Assembly (NCBI GenBank): GCA_003557825.1
Contig: PWNM01000610.1
Span: 1-12,078, forward strand
From: Candidatus Hydrogenedentota bacterium
GTDB taxonomy: Bacteria; Hydrogenedentota; Hydrogenedentia; Hydrogenedentales; SLHB01
Reading direction: 5' to 3'
Length of the DNA stretch: 12,078 nucleotides
Each line of letters opens with the position of its first letter. The stretch's first letter is position 1. The position numbers were made by a program, and so were the translations under genes. Positions 1 to 5,929 of the stretch are shown in pieces. The notes beneath the pieces are model-generated. The model saw only the letters and a list, made by a program, of their open reading frames with translations, ran no database searches and was not told where the DNA came from.

Positions 1-355
1 AGGTTCCATGAACCATGGCGAACAGGTTGTACGGCCAGCCCGGCCGACGGGGGCGTCGGTAGCAGTGGGTCACTTCGGAACGTTCGCATAACACCTTAGC
101 CACGGCATCAACTTCCCTATCGGGAACGTTCCATACGCTCATTCCGTTGGCCCTAATACCGACTGCTCGGTGATTGACTCGGGCTCCCATGCGCCGGATG
201 ATTCCTTGATCGACCCATTTCCTAAGTCGGTCCATAACAACCTGTTCCGAAACGCCCACCGCCTTGGACAATTCCCGATAGGGACATTCAACGAGCGGAA
301 GCCCTCCACTCGTGAGTCGGATAAGCTCTTTTTCCCAAGGCGCAAATGGGCCCAT
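1..355 (-). CDS. ahbB: Siroheme decarboxylase beta subunit AhbB (3' end off the window)
   Basis: With AhbA this protein removes the two acetate carboxyls at C12 and C18 of siroheme, giving 12,18-didecarboxysiroheme in the alternative heme pathway. I read 118 codons from the ATG at 355-353 to the left edge; family members are about 150-160 residues, so the C-terminus is missing. The N-terminal half is an Lrp/AsnC-like winged helix (CPYRELSKAVGVSEQVVMDR) followed by 'GIIRRMGARVNHRAVG'. The visible end carries the AhbB signature HCYRRPRRPGWPYNLFAMVH, which is the strongest evidence. The start overlaps the ahbA stop by one base (TGATG, 357-353), so translation is probably coupled. The product is cytoplasmic. 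The similar AhbA paralogue is the only real alternative, and the CYRRP...WPYNLF motif argues for AhbB. Confidence 0.9.
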   Translation of the reverse strand, partial: MGPFAPWEKELIRLTSGGLPLVECPYRELSKAVGVSEQVVMDRLRKWVDQGIIRRMGARVNHRAVGIRANGMSVWNVPDREVDAVAKVLCERSEVTHCYRRPRRPGWPYNLFAMVHGT

Positions 356-819
356 CACTGCCCCCCGGACAGATCAAACCGGACGCGGATCTTGTAGGTC
401 TTTTCTGATGGGAACGATGCCGCCTCGATAACGCCCGGTTCGTTGCGGATGGCCATAACAATGGCCTCCAACCGTTCCTGTGAGGATGCGATTACCGTGA
501 ACCAGAGGTTATAGGCGTGGTCCCGTTGATAGTTGTGCGTAACCTCCGCGAAGCCGTTGATGCGATCCGCCACCTGTTCCAGCCTTTCCGGTTCCACTTG
601 GGCGGCGCATAATGTGCTCACGTAGCCCAACCGGTGGAGATCGAAGATGGGTCCAATGCCCCGGATTCGGCCGGTGGCGTGTAGTCGTTTTACCCGATCT
701 AGGACATCGGCTTCCGACAATCCCAACCGTTCGCCCAGCTCCGCATAGGGCTGTGGTGAGATGGGAAAACCTTCCTGAAGCACATCCAATAACCGACGAT
801 CCTGCGCATCGGAGGTCAT
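355..819 (-). CDS. ahbA: Siroheme decarboxylase alpha subunit AhbA
   Basis: A 154-residue partner of AhbB in siroheme decarboxylation, normal length for the family. An Lrp/AsnC-type helix-turn-helix lies at about residues 5-50 (PYAELGERLGLSEADVLDRV). It is followed by 'RIRGIGPIFDLHRLGY' and the family motif THNYQRDHAYNLWFT near residue 92-106, whose histidines and arginine belong to the conserved siroheme-site signature. The ATG at 819-817 is chosen because it overlaps the ahbC stop (ATGA, 819-816) and has AAGGAG at 836-831 upstream. The longer frame reaching 870 would run deep into ahbC and is unlikely. The HTH fold is ancestral in these enzymes, so it should not be annotated as a transcription regulator. 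Confidence 0.92.
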   Translation of the reverse strand: MTSDAQDRRLLDVLQEGFPISPQPYAELGERLGLSEADVLDRVKRLHATGRIRGIGPIFDLHRLGYVSTLCAAQVEPERLEQVADRINGFAEVTHNYQRDHAYNLWFTVIASSQERLEAIVMAIRNEPGVIEAASFPSEKTYKIRVRFDLSGGQ

Positions 820-2000
820 TCGAGGCCAATCTCCTTGTCGGTTAGGTAGCAAGCGGGATCCGGAGCCCACAGGTCGCCCGTGACGGCCTCGGCCCGAACT
901 CGGAAGTTACCGCCACAGACGCCCAGCCATTTGCAGGCGGCGCACCGGCCGGTAACATGCCGTTTCTTTTCCTTGATCTGCATGAGTAGCTGGTTTTCCG
1001 GATCGGTCCAGATGGCTCCAAAATCGCGCTCGCGCACATTACCGACTGTCAGATGCCGCCAGAACTGATCCGGGTGGACCGAACCGTCCCAGGACACGCA
1101 TCCGATACCCAGTCCAGACGAGTTGCCGCCATTGTATTGCAGCAGCTCATAAACCTCTTCAGCCCGATCGGGGTTCTCGCGGAGCAATCGGAGATAGACA
1201 TAGGGCCCGTCGCAGTGGTTGTCCACCGTGAGAACCTCCTTGGGAAGCCCTCTGCGATGCAGGTCGGCCGTGTGGTCGATGATCTGATCGACAACGGCGC
1301 GGGTCTGTTCGTGGTCGAGGTCCTCGGCAACCAGTTCGCTGCCTCGGCCCGAGTAGACCAGGTGGTAGAAGCAGACACGGGGGATATCTTCATCTTCGAG
1401 TAATTGGAAAATCCCCGGGATCTGGTCGGCATTCCGGCGGTTGATGGTGAAGCGAAGGCCCACCTTCAACCCGGCCTCCCGACAGGCGCGGATACCCGAA
1501 ATAGCCCGGTCAAATGCCCCGTCGCTTCCCCGAAACGTGTCGTTTACTTCGCGAAGACCATCTAGGCTCACTCCCACATAGGATAAATTGAATGCCTTGA
1601 GCCGTTCCGCCTTTTCGGGGGTGATGAGGGTCCCGTTGGTGCTTATAACCGCACGTAACCCCCGATCCGTCGCATGAGCAATGAGTTCAAACAGATCGGG
1701 CCGCATGAGGGGTTCGCCACCGCTGAACAAGATCACGGGAACCCCAAATTCGGCAAGCCCATCAATGAGTCGCAGCCCTTCGGCGGTGTCGAGTTCGTTT
1801 TCATATGCCCGGCATTCGGATTGGGAGTAGCAATGAACGCAACGCAGGTTGCAGCTCCGCGTACAATTCCACACCACCACCGGCTTCTTATCTACCGAGA
1901 ACTGGAGCAGGTGGCTGGGCAGCTTTCCGGCCTTGCGTCCGTAGCGAAGCACATCGGATGCCTCGACCGTCCCACAGTACAGCTTACTGATTCCGATCAT
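816..2000 (-). CDS. ahbC: Radical SAM 12,18-didecarboxysiroheme deacetylase AhbC
   Basis: A 394-residue radical SAM enzyme that removes the C2 and C7 acetate groups of 12,18-didecarboxysiroheme to give Fe-coproporphyrin III. The N-terminus MIGISKLYCGTVE is typical of AhbC. The radical SAM cluster cysteines are C50, C54 and C57 (CNLRCVHC), with an additional C46 just before them. The SAM-binding GGEP is at 94-97 and 'STNGTLIT' at 120-127. The C-terminal auxiliary-cluster region has C301, then C353, C356 and C362 (CAACKWLGVC), and C384. The downstream ahbA and ahbB overlap it, which supports AhbC over other SPASM-type maturases. AhbD is the closest alternative, but its N-terminus differs. The ATG at 2000 has only a weak purine-rich site upstream. 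Confidence 0.87.
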   Translation of the reverse strand: MIGISKLYCGTVEASDVLRYGRKAGKLPSHLLQFSVDKKPVVVWNCTRSCNLRCVHCYSQSECRAYENELDTAEGLRLIDGLAEFGVPVILFSGGEPLMRPDLFELIAHATDRGLRAVISTNGTLITPEKAERLKAFNLSYVGVSLDGLREVNDTFRGSDGAFDRAISGIRACREAGLKVGLRFTINRRNADQIPGIFQLLEDEDIPRVCFYHLVYSGRGSELVAEDLDHEQTRAVVDQIIDHTADLHRRGLPKEVLTVDNHCDGPYVYLRLLRENPDRAEEVYELLQYNGGNSSGLGIGCVSWDGSVHPDQFWRHLTVGNVRERDFGAIWTDPENQLLMQIKEKKRHVTGRCAACKWLGVCGGNFRVRAEAVTGDLWAPDPACYLTDKEIGLE

Positions 2001-2075
2001 AATAAAACCATTCCATTCGAAAGTTTATCAAGATAGGGTACTTTAACACAGCGCTATGCCTGATTGCAGCATTCC

Positions 2076-3023
2076 TCAGGAATCCGAGGTCCAACGGGGA
2101 GGCCTTTTTGCTGCTGCATCGCGATATCCTTCGTAAAAGGAATGAACCAGTACAAGACGGCTCATCCGGGTAAACAAGCGGCTATCCGCAGCCAGTCTTC
2201 GGCATAGCCCCGAGCAGACGGATGCTACAACCCCACGGCCAAGACTGCGCCATCGAGCGAGCAGCGATGCATAGCGATGACGTAGAAGATCCGTATGCCC
2301 ACGGCTGATAAGTGTATGTAAGGAATATCCTTCCCCATAAAGCCGGGTTTTCTCGGCTTCCATTGACGCGTGCAACCAAATGTAAGCGCACGCTTGCTTG
2401 TTGTAAAACCCGGCCATGCCGCTCTGTTCAAGTCGGAGAGCGAGTTCCACGTCCTCAAGTCCGGAACACGGTAGCGTCGTATCGAATCCGCCGGCGTCGA
2501 AGACCTTTTCCCGGGGAAGACTTAGGTTATGGGCGCGCCAATCCGGGAACCTCAACGGTTGATTCCGTACAAACTGACGGGCTGTGGTCAATTCGTACTG
2601 CCGGGTGAAGATACGGGGTTCAATCTGAGGGTGCAACTCGAGTCGTCCAATCACGGCGCAGGTTCCGTCGCGCGTTTCTTGAGCCCGTACGTGCCCCTCG
2701 ACGAGTTTGGGTCCCGCAAGGAGGTCGTCGTCCAGAAATAACACCCACCGTCCTTGGGCTTCCTGTGAACCGGTATTGCGGGCCTTGATTATCCCGCCTT
2801 CTTCTTCGTTGATAATCCGTAATCGGACTGGACTTCCCGCCGCATACCGCTCGATCACGCGCTCGCCTTCGAGGGTCGCCTCAGGTCGGGTCTCGACGAC
2901 GATTACTTCGAATCGCGCCGAGGGATAGGATTGGATCTCAAGATGGGCCAGTACGGTGGGCAGCATCTTGGCCCGATTTGCCGTGACGATGATGACGCTT
3001 ACGTCAATATCGTGTGATTCCAT
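2076..3023 (-). CDS. Family 2 glycosyltransferase (GT-A fold)
   Basis: A 315-residue GT2-type glycosyltransferase, cytoplasmic or membrane-peripheral, transferring a sugar from a nucleotide donor to an unknown acceptor. It starts with the GT-A strand VSVIIVTANRAKML. Further on are the donor-site EGGIIKARNTG, a metal-binding DDD at residues 98-100 (FLDDDLLAGP) and the ED acidic pair at 190-191 (GLEDVELALRL) that usually includes the catalytic base. A cationic C-terminal tail follows and no membrane helix is evident. The ATG at 3023 is preferred over an in-frame GTG at 3059: an AGGGA site sits 5 bases upstream, and a likely extended -10 element would start transcription near 3058. It lies 75 bases upstream of ahbC on the same strand with no obvious functional link. 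The acceptor cannot be read from sequence. Confidence 0.85.
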   Translation of the reverse strand: MESHDIDVSVIIVTANRAKMLPTVLAHLEIQSYPSARFEVIVVETRPEATLEGERVIERYAAGSPVRLRIINEEEGGIIKARNTGSQEAQGRWVLFLDDDLLAGPKLVEGHVRAQETRDGTCAVIGRLELHPQIEPRIFTRQYELTTARQFVRNQPLRFPDWRAHNLSLPREKVFDAGGFDTTLPCSGLEDVELALRLEQSGMAGFYNKQACAYIWLHASMEAEKTRLYGEGYSLHTLISRGHTDLLRHRYASLLARWRSLGRGVVASVCSGLCRRLAADSRLFTRMSRLVLVHSFYEGYRDAAAKRPPRWTSDS

Positions 3024-3064
3024 GGAGGTCCCTGCGATGTGGTGGTTCAAACTATCCACAGATT

Positions 3065-3073
3065 ATCATAGCA
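3065..3073 (-). promoter_or_regulatory. Extended -10 promoter for the glycosyltransferase gene
   Basis: On the minus strand TGCTATGAT matches the extended -10 consensus TGnTATAAT with one mismatch. No good -35 is seen 16-18 bases upstream, as is common for extended -10 promoters. Transcription would begin near 3058, leaving a leader of about 35 bases before the ATG at 3023. Confidence 0.4.
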
Positions 3074-3216
3074 CAACCCCGTAGACATTCTGCAGTATTA
3101 TCGATTTGGAATGGACAACTCCGTAGTGACCCTGGCTCATGATGCATGAATACCGGTAATCCGGGTACCATAGGGCCTTGGTTTCCAGCAGCAATATCAA
3201 CTTCATGGAGGTCGGA

Positions 3217-3789
3217 ATGAAGGCATTAGCGATATGTGGCAGTCCGCGGAGAGAAGGCAACACGGAGTTCCTGTTGAAGCGAGCATTGCAGGTCTTGGAG
3301 AAAGGAGGAATTTCCGGTGAGTTGGTCCGGTTGGCCGAGCGCCGGATCGAACCTTGCACGGCCTGCGGTATTTGTCGCGAGCGTAAAGACCGGACCTGTT
3401 CTATCGAACACGATGATTTTCACGAGGTGTTTGAACAGATGCAGGCGGCTGATATCATCATCACAGGCTCTCCAGTTTATTTCGGGTCCGCCACACCGCA
3501 GATCATGGCCCTCCTCGACCGGGCGGGTTACGTCTCCCGGGCCAACGGCAACCTGTTTTCACGAAAACTTGGCGGTCCTGTGGCAGTCGCCCGCCGGGCT
3601 GGACAGAATTTTACTTTTGGGCAGATGCTCTATTGGTACCTCATCAACGACATGGTAGTCCCCGGCTCGAGCTATTGGAACGTGGCCTTTGGCGCGGGAC
3701 CAGGCGATGTAGAACAAGATGACGAAGGCGTGCGAACGGTTGAACGGTTTGCCGAAAACTTGGTCTGGCTGGCCCAGGCATTGGGGTAG
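3217..3789 (+). CDS. Iron-sulfur flavoprotein-like NAD(P)H-dependent FMN reductase
   Basis: A 190-residue flavodoxin-fold oxidoreductase. The N-terminus MKALAICGSPRREGNTE is the FMN phosphate-binding loop, and TGSPVYFGSATPQIMALLDR (residues 83-102) is the second flavin-contact segment. Between them is a compact cysteine cluster C47-x2-C50-x2-C53-x7-C61. This matches the CX2CX2CX4-7C pattern that binds a 4Fe-4S cluster in archaeal-type iron-sulfur flavoproteins (Isf). The likely role is cytoplasmic electron transfer or reduction of quinones, O2 or peroxide; the true substrate is unknown. The ATG at 3217 is chosen for its GGAGG at 3207-3211; an upstream TTG at 3178 has no such support. It is divergent from the glycosyltransferase gene. 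Members without a cluster also exist, so cluster binding is inferred from the motif alone. Confidence 0.85.
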   Translation: MKALAICGSPRREGNTEFLLKRALQVLEKGGISGELVRLAERRIEPCTACGICRERKDRTCSIEHDDFHEVFEQMQAADIIITGSPVYFGSATPQIMALLDRAGYVSRANGNLFSRKLGGPVAVARRAGQNFTFGQMLYWYLINDMVVPGSSYWNVAFGAGPGDVEQDDEGVRTVERFAENLVWLAQALG

Positions 3790-4039
3790 TTCCTCGCATG
3801 TATTGTGGTGGCTTGGTTGATACTGGTCCGCTTGCGTCCAAGGCGGTATGCCTAAATGTAGACGTAATGAGCTTTGGCATGGCCATGTTTTCGGCAAAAG
3901 CGTCATAGTTAACCGAATGCCAATGCTGTACTTGATCCACAGGGTCTCAATAGCGAATGATATCCTATGTACAGATAATAAACCGGTGATGGGTAGTTCA
4001 AGGAATGAAAACAAGCGCTACCGAGCTGATGTGCCCTAA
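3790..4039 (+). other. Gene-free stretch after the flavoprotein gene
   Basis: No convincing gene, RNA or clear terminator is visible. A 63-codon open frame ending at 4039 (from 3848) has no recognisable family pattern. Because the next segment is a broken binding-protein tail, this stretch may contain decayed coding DNA, but I could not recognise remnants of the same protein in any frame. Confidence 0.4.
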
Positions 4040-4219
4040 GTTATTCTCGACGCTTGTCTCGAATATCCTACTGGCGGGAAAGAAGCGGTGGCATTGGCTT
4101 TACAGATTCTCAACGGCGAAGCAGTCGACAAAGAGATTGTTTTGCCATCCCGTTTGTTCACTCCCGAGAATATTGAAGCAGGCGGTGAGTGGTTAGAGAA
4201 TCTTTTCGACGCCTTTTGA
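4040..4219 (+). pseudogene. C-terminal relic of a sugar ABC transporter substrate-binding protein
   Basis: The frame 4040-4219 reads 59 codons and a TGA. It contains LDACLEYPTGGKEAVALALQ, then ILNGEAVDKEIVLPSRLFTP and ENIEAGG. This is the usual C-terminal end of RbsB/LacI-like periplasmic binding proteins (pattern P..GG..A..LAL.IL.GE.V.KEI.LP..L.T.ENI...G). A TAA at 4037-4039 closes the frame immediately upstream. There is no start codon with a ribosome site, and the N-terminal some 250 residues expected of the family are absent. I infer a deletion or decay remnant. A sequencing or assembly error could only explain it if the rest of the gene were present upstream, and it is not seen. Confidence 0.72.
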
Positions 4220-4238
4220 TCTAGGCGGATAGGAGCAT

Positions 4239-4814
4239 ATGGTGACCCAACTGCATGGTGATTGTTTTCCTTACAAGAGATGGGGCAGCTTTGTTGTCAT
4301 GACCCTTATCTGCACGACGGTCTTGCTCGGTTGCGCTCGATCGGTCCATGATGAAGCGGCCGCGGGGAATCTCGAAGCCGTCGAAGCCATGATCGCTGAG
4401 GACCCGAATTTGGTGAATGAGCCAGGCTTCAAAGACATGACGCCGCTGCACTATGCCGCGTCTCGGGGGAGAGCCGAGGTGGCAGGGTTTCTTATCGAGC
4501 ATGGAGCAGACCTTGATGCACGCAATAGCACCGGTCTGACTCCATTGCATGGAGCCGCTTGGTGGAACCGTACGAACGTAGCGGAGATATTGCTCGAGGC
4601 CGGTGCAGATATTGAGGCACGCGACCATTTTGGCGACACTCCCCTCCATACCGCCGCCACCCAGGGAAGGGTGCCGGTAATTAACCTTTTGGCGCAACAC
4701 GGAGCCGACATCGAGGCCCGGAATGACGAAGGGCTGACACCTCGAGAGCTTGCTGTTCGCCATCGGAATGACCAAGCTGTATCCCGTCTCGACGAATTGC
4801 TGGCCGCCCAGTAA
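4239..4814 (+). CDS. Ankyrin-repeat lipoprotein
   Basis: A 191-residue exported lipoprotein. K13-R14 precede a hydrophobic segment (about 16-31) ending in lipobox LLGC, with C32 the expected lipidated residue. After this come ankyrin repeats: a degenerate first unit at about 35-62, clear units beginning TPLHYAASRGRAEVAGFLI (68), TPLHGAAWWNRTNVAEILL (101) and TPLHTAATQGRVPVINLLA (134), and a capping unit from about 166. Ankyrin repeats are protein-binding scaffolds, so an envelope-anchored interaction role is likely; the partner is unknown. The ATG at 4239 follows AGGAG (4231-4235) at a short 3-base spacing. It is preferred to the internal ATG at 4299, which would lose the positive n-region of the signal peptide. 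The EamA transporter gene starts 21 bases downstream, suggesting co-transcription. Confidence 0.85.
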   Translation: MVTQLHGDCFPYKRWGSFVVMTLICTTVLLGCARSVHDEAAAGNLEAVEAMIAEDPNLVNEPGFKDMTPLHYAASRGRAEVAGFLIEHGADLDARNSTGLTPLHGAAWWNRTNVAEILLEAGADIEARDHFGDTPLHTAATQGRVPVINLLAQHGADIEARNDEGLTPRELAVRHRNDQAVSRLDELLAAQ

Positions 4815-4835
4815 GCACGACTGCTAATAGGAGCC

Positions 4836-5771
4836 ATGACCATTACCCCCCATACCCGAGGCCTTATTTGTGTCATCACCGCCACGGTGCTGTGGAGCAC
4901 TGCCGAGGTCGTTGTACGGACCATTGTGGACGAGATCACCCCGATACAACTTGCGACCATGCGCTTCAGTCTTGGCGCTGCTTTCCTTCTCGTAGCGCTG
5001 CCGTTGGTCATGAGAAACCGGCAACTTCGGTTTGATCGTCCTGTCATTCTTCATGGACTGTGGATTGCCATCTTCGGCATGTTCTTCACAAGCCTTGGTC
5101 TTCAGTTTGCGCTGAAACATGCCGGAGCGGGCATCGTAGCCGCGGTGTGGGGAACCAACCCCCTGGTTGTGATGGCTCTCTCCGCGCTTGTATTGCGCGA
5201 GCCCCTTACCCGGTCGCGGTCAATAGGCGTCACCGCCGGTCTCCTCGGTATCGTCATCCTGGCCATGAGCAAACCTTCCGATACGTTTAGTATCCTTGGG
5301 TTGATGCTGGCCGTGGTGGCCAGTTCCAGCTTTGCCTTTTTCACCGTGTTCGTCAAACGTTTTGCCGGGCAGTATGCCGGCTTGCCGTTCACGGCCTTAT
5401 GCTCGGGTTTTGGCGCCATGTATCTGATGCCTTTGATGATCATCGAAGGGCATACCGACACCCTGTATCAGTTCAACTCCCTGTGGTTGCCGCTGCTCTA
5501 TTTGGGTATCTTCCCTACCGGGGTTTCGTACCTCCTGTTTTTCACCGGCCTCGAGCATGTTGATGCAACCCAGGCCGCCAGTATTATAATGCTAAAACCT
5601 CCGCTTGCTGCGGTGCTTGCCGCCGTCTGGCTCGGGGAACCCGTCACATGGAATCTGGTCGCTGCCATGGCCCTGATTTTGGGCGGGCTATACCTCGTCA
5701 TCGTAGCTCAGCGTCGCCAGCTTCCACCCGAAGCGACTATAAAACCGGCGCCGGAAGTGTCCCAAGGATAG
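4836..5771 (+). CDS. EamA-family (DMT superfamily) inner-membrane transporter
   Basis: A 311-residue polytopic protein with the layout of drug/metabolite exporters: two EamA domains (about 8-142 and 155-290) and roughly ten hydrophobic helices. Each domain shows the family pattern. Domain 1 has 'VLWSTAEVVVRTI', then 'FSLGAAFLL' and 'GIVAAVWGTNPLVVMALSAL'. Domain 2 has 'VDATQAASIIMLKPPLAAVL' and 'WLGEPVTWNLVAAMALILGG'. These proteins typically export amino acids, nucleosides or other metabolites from the cytoplasm; the substrate cannot be read here. The ATG at 4836 has AGGAG at 4829-4833 only two bases away, which may limit initiation, but it places the first helix at the usual position. A cytoplasmic proline-rich tail of about 20 residues follows the last helix. 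Confidence 0.88.
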   Translation: MTITPHTRGLICVITATVLWSTAEVVVRTIVDEITPIQLATMRFSLGAAFLLVALPLVMRNRQLRFDRPVILHGLWIAIFGMFFTSLGLQFALKHAGAGIVAAVWGTNPLVVMALSALVLREPLTRSRSIGVTAGLLGIVILAMSKPSDTFSILGLMLAVVASSSFAFFTVFVKRFAGQYAGLPFTALCSGFGAMYLMPLMIIEGHTDTLYQFNSLWLPLLYLGIFPTGVSYLLFFTGLEHVDATQAASIIMLKPPLAAVLAAVWLGEPVTWNLVAAMALILGGLYLVIVAQRRQLPPEATIKPAPEVSQG

Positions 5772-5800
5772 GCCAGGCATAGGAGGAGCACGAAGTTATT

Positions 5801-5829
5801 TTGCCTCTGTGACTTAGTCAAGGTATGAT
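5801..5829 (+). promoter_or_regulatory. Candidate sigma70-type promoter for the aspC-like gene
   Basis: TTGCCT (5801-5806) and TATGAT (5824-5829) are separated by 17 bases, matching the -35 and -10 consensus at 4/6 and 5/6 positions. Transcription would start near 5836 and give a leader of about 95 bases that includes the dyad at 5867-5896. The position after the EamA stop and before the aminotransferase gene supports a separate transcription unit. Confidence 0.45.
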
Positions 5830-5866
5830 AGAGCCTAGTTTCCCCCCGGACTTAAATAGGGAATAA

Positions 5867-5896
5867 TTGCATCTGTTCTCATAAGAGAACGTGCAA
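5867..5896 (+). promoter_or_regulatory. 30-base dyad in the aminotransferase leader
   Basis: GTTCTC (5875-5880) and GAGAAC (5885-5890) form a perfect 6-base stem around ATAA. Outside them TTGCA (5867-5871) pairs with TGCAA (5892-5896), across a small TCT/G internal loop. It lies downstream of the candidate promoter and 33 bases before the ATG. It could be an operator or an RNA hairpin; there is no following T-tract as a terminator would need. Confidence 0.5.
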
Positions 5897-5929
5897 CTCA
5901 CATGATCACGTGAAAAGGAGTTGTTCGTC

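Noticed and set aside
355..819. AhbA as an Lrp/AsnC-type transcription regulator
   Set aside because: The helix-turn-helix is present, but THNYQRDHAYNLWFT and the overlap with ahbC and ahbB identify it as siroheme decarboxylase.
820..870. Longer AhbA starting at 870
   Set aside because: It would overlap ahbC by 55 bases, while the ATG at 819 has a ribosome site and the typical ATGA overlap.
2001..2075. Promoter directly before ahbC
   Set aside because: TTGATA and A/T-rich hexamers occur on the minus strand, but no pair has acceptable spacing and distance from the start codon.
2071..2083. Small ATTCC/GGAAT hairpin at the glycosyltransferase stop
   Set aside because: The stem is only 5 bases and lacks a T-tract, which is too weak to call a terminator.
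3024..3059. Longer glycosyltransferase starting at GTG 3059
   Set aside because: The likely transcription start is near 3058, and the ATG at 3023 has a better ribosome site just before the conserved domain.
3559..4014. A 151-codon minus-strand frame over the flavoprotein 3' end and the following gap
   Set aside because: It is partly antisense to a well-supported gene, and the rest shows no recognisable family pattern or start site.
4221..5047. Two minus-strand open frames across the ankyrin and EamA genes
   Set aside because: They are antisense shadows of repeat-rich and hydrophobic coding sequence; the plus-strand proteins have clear domains.
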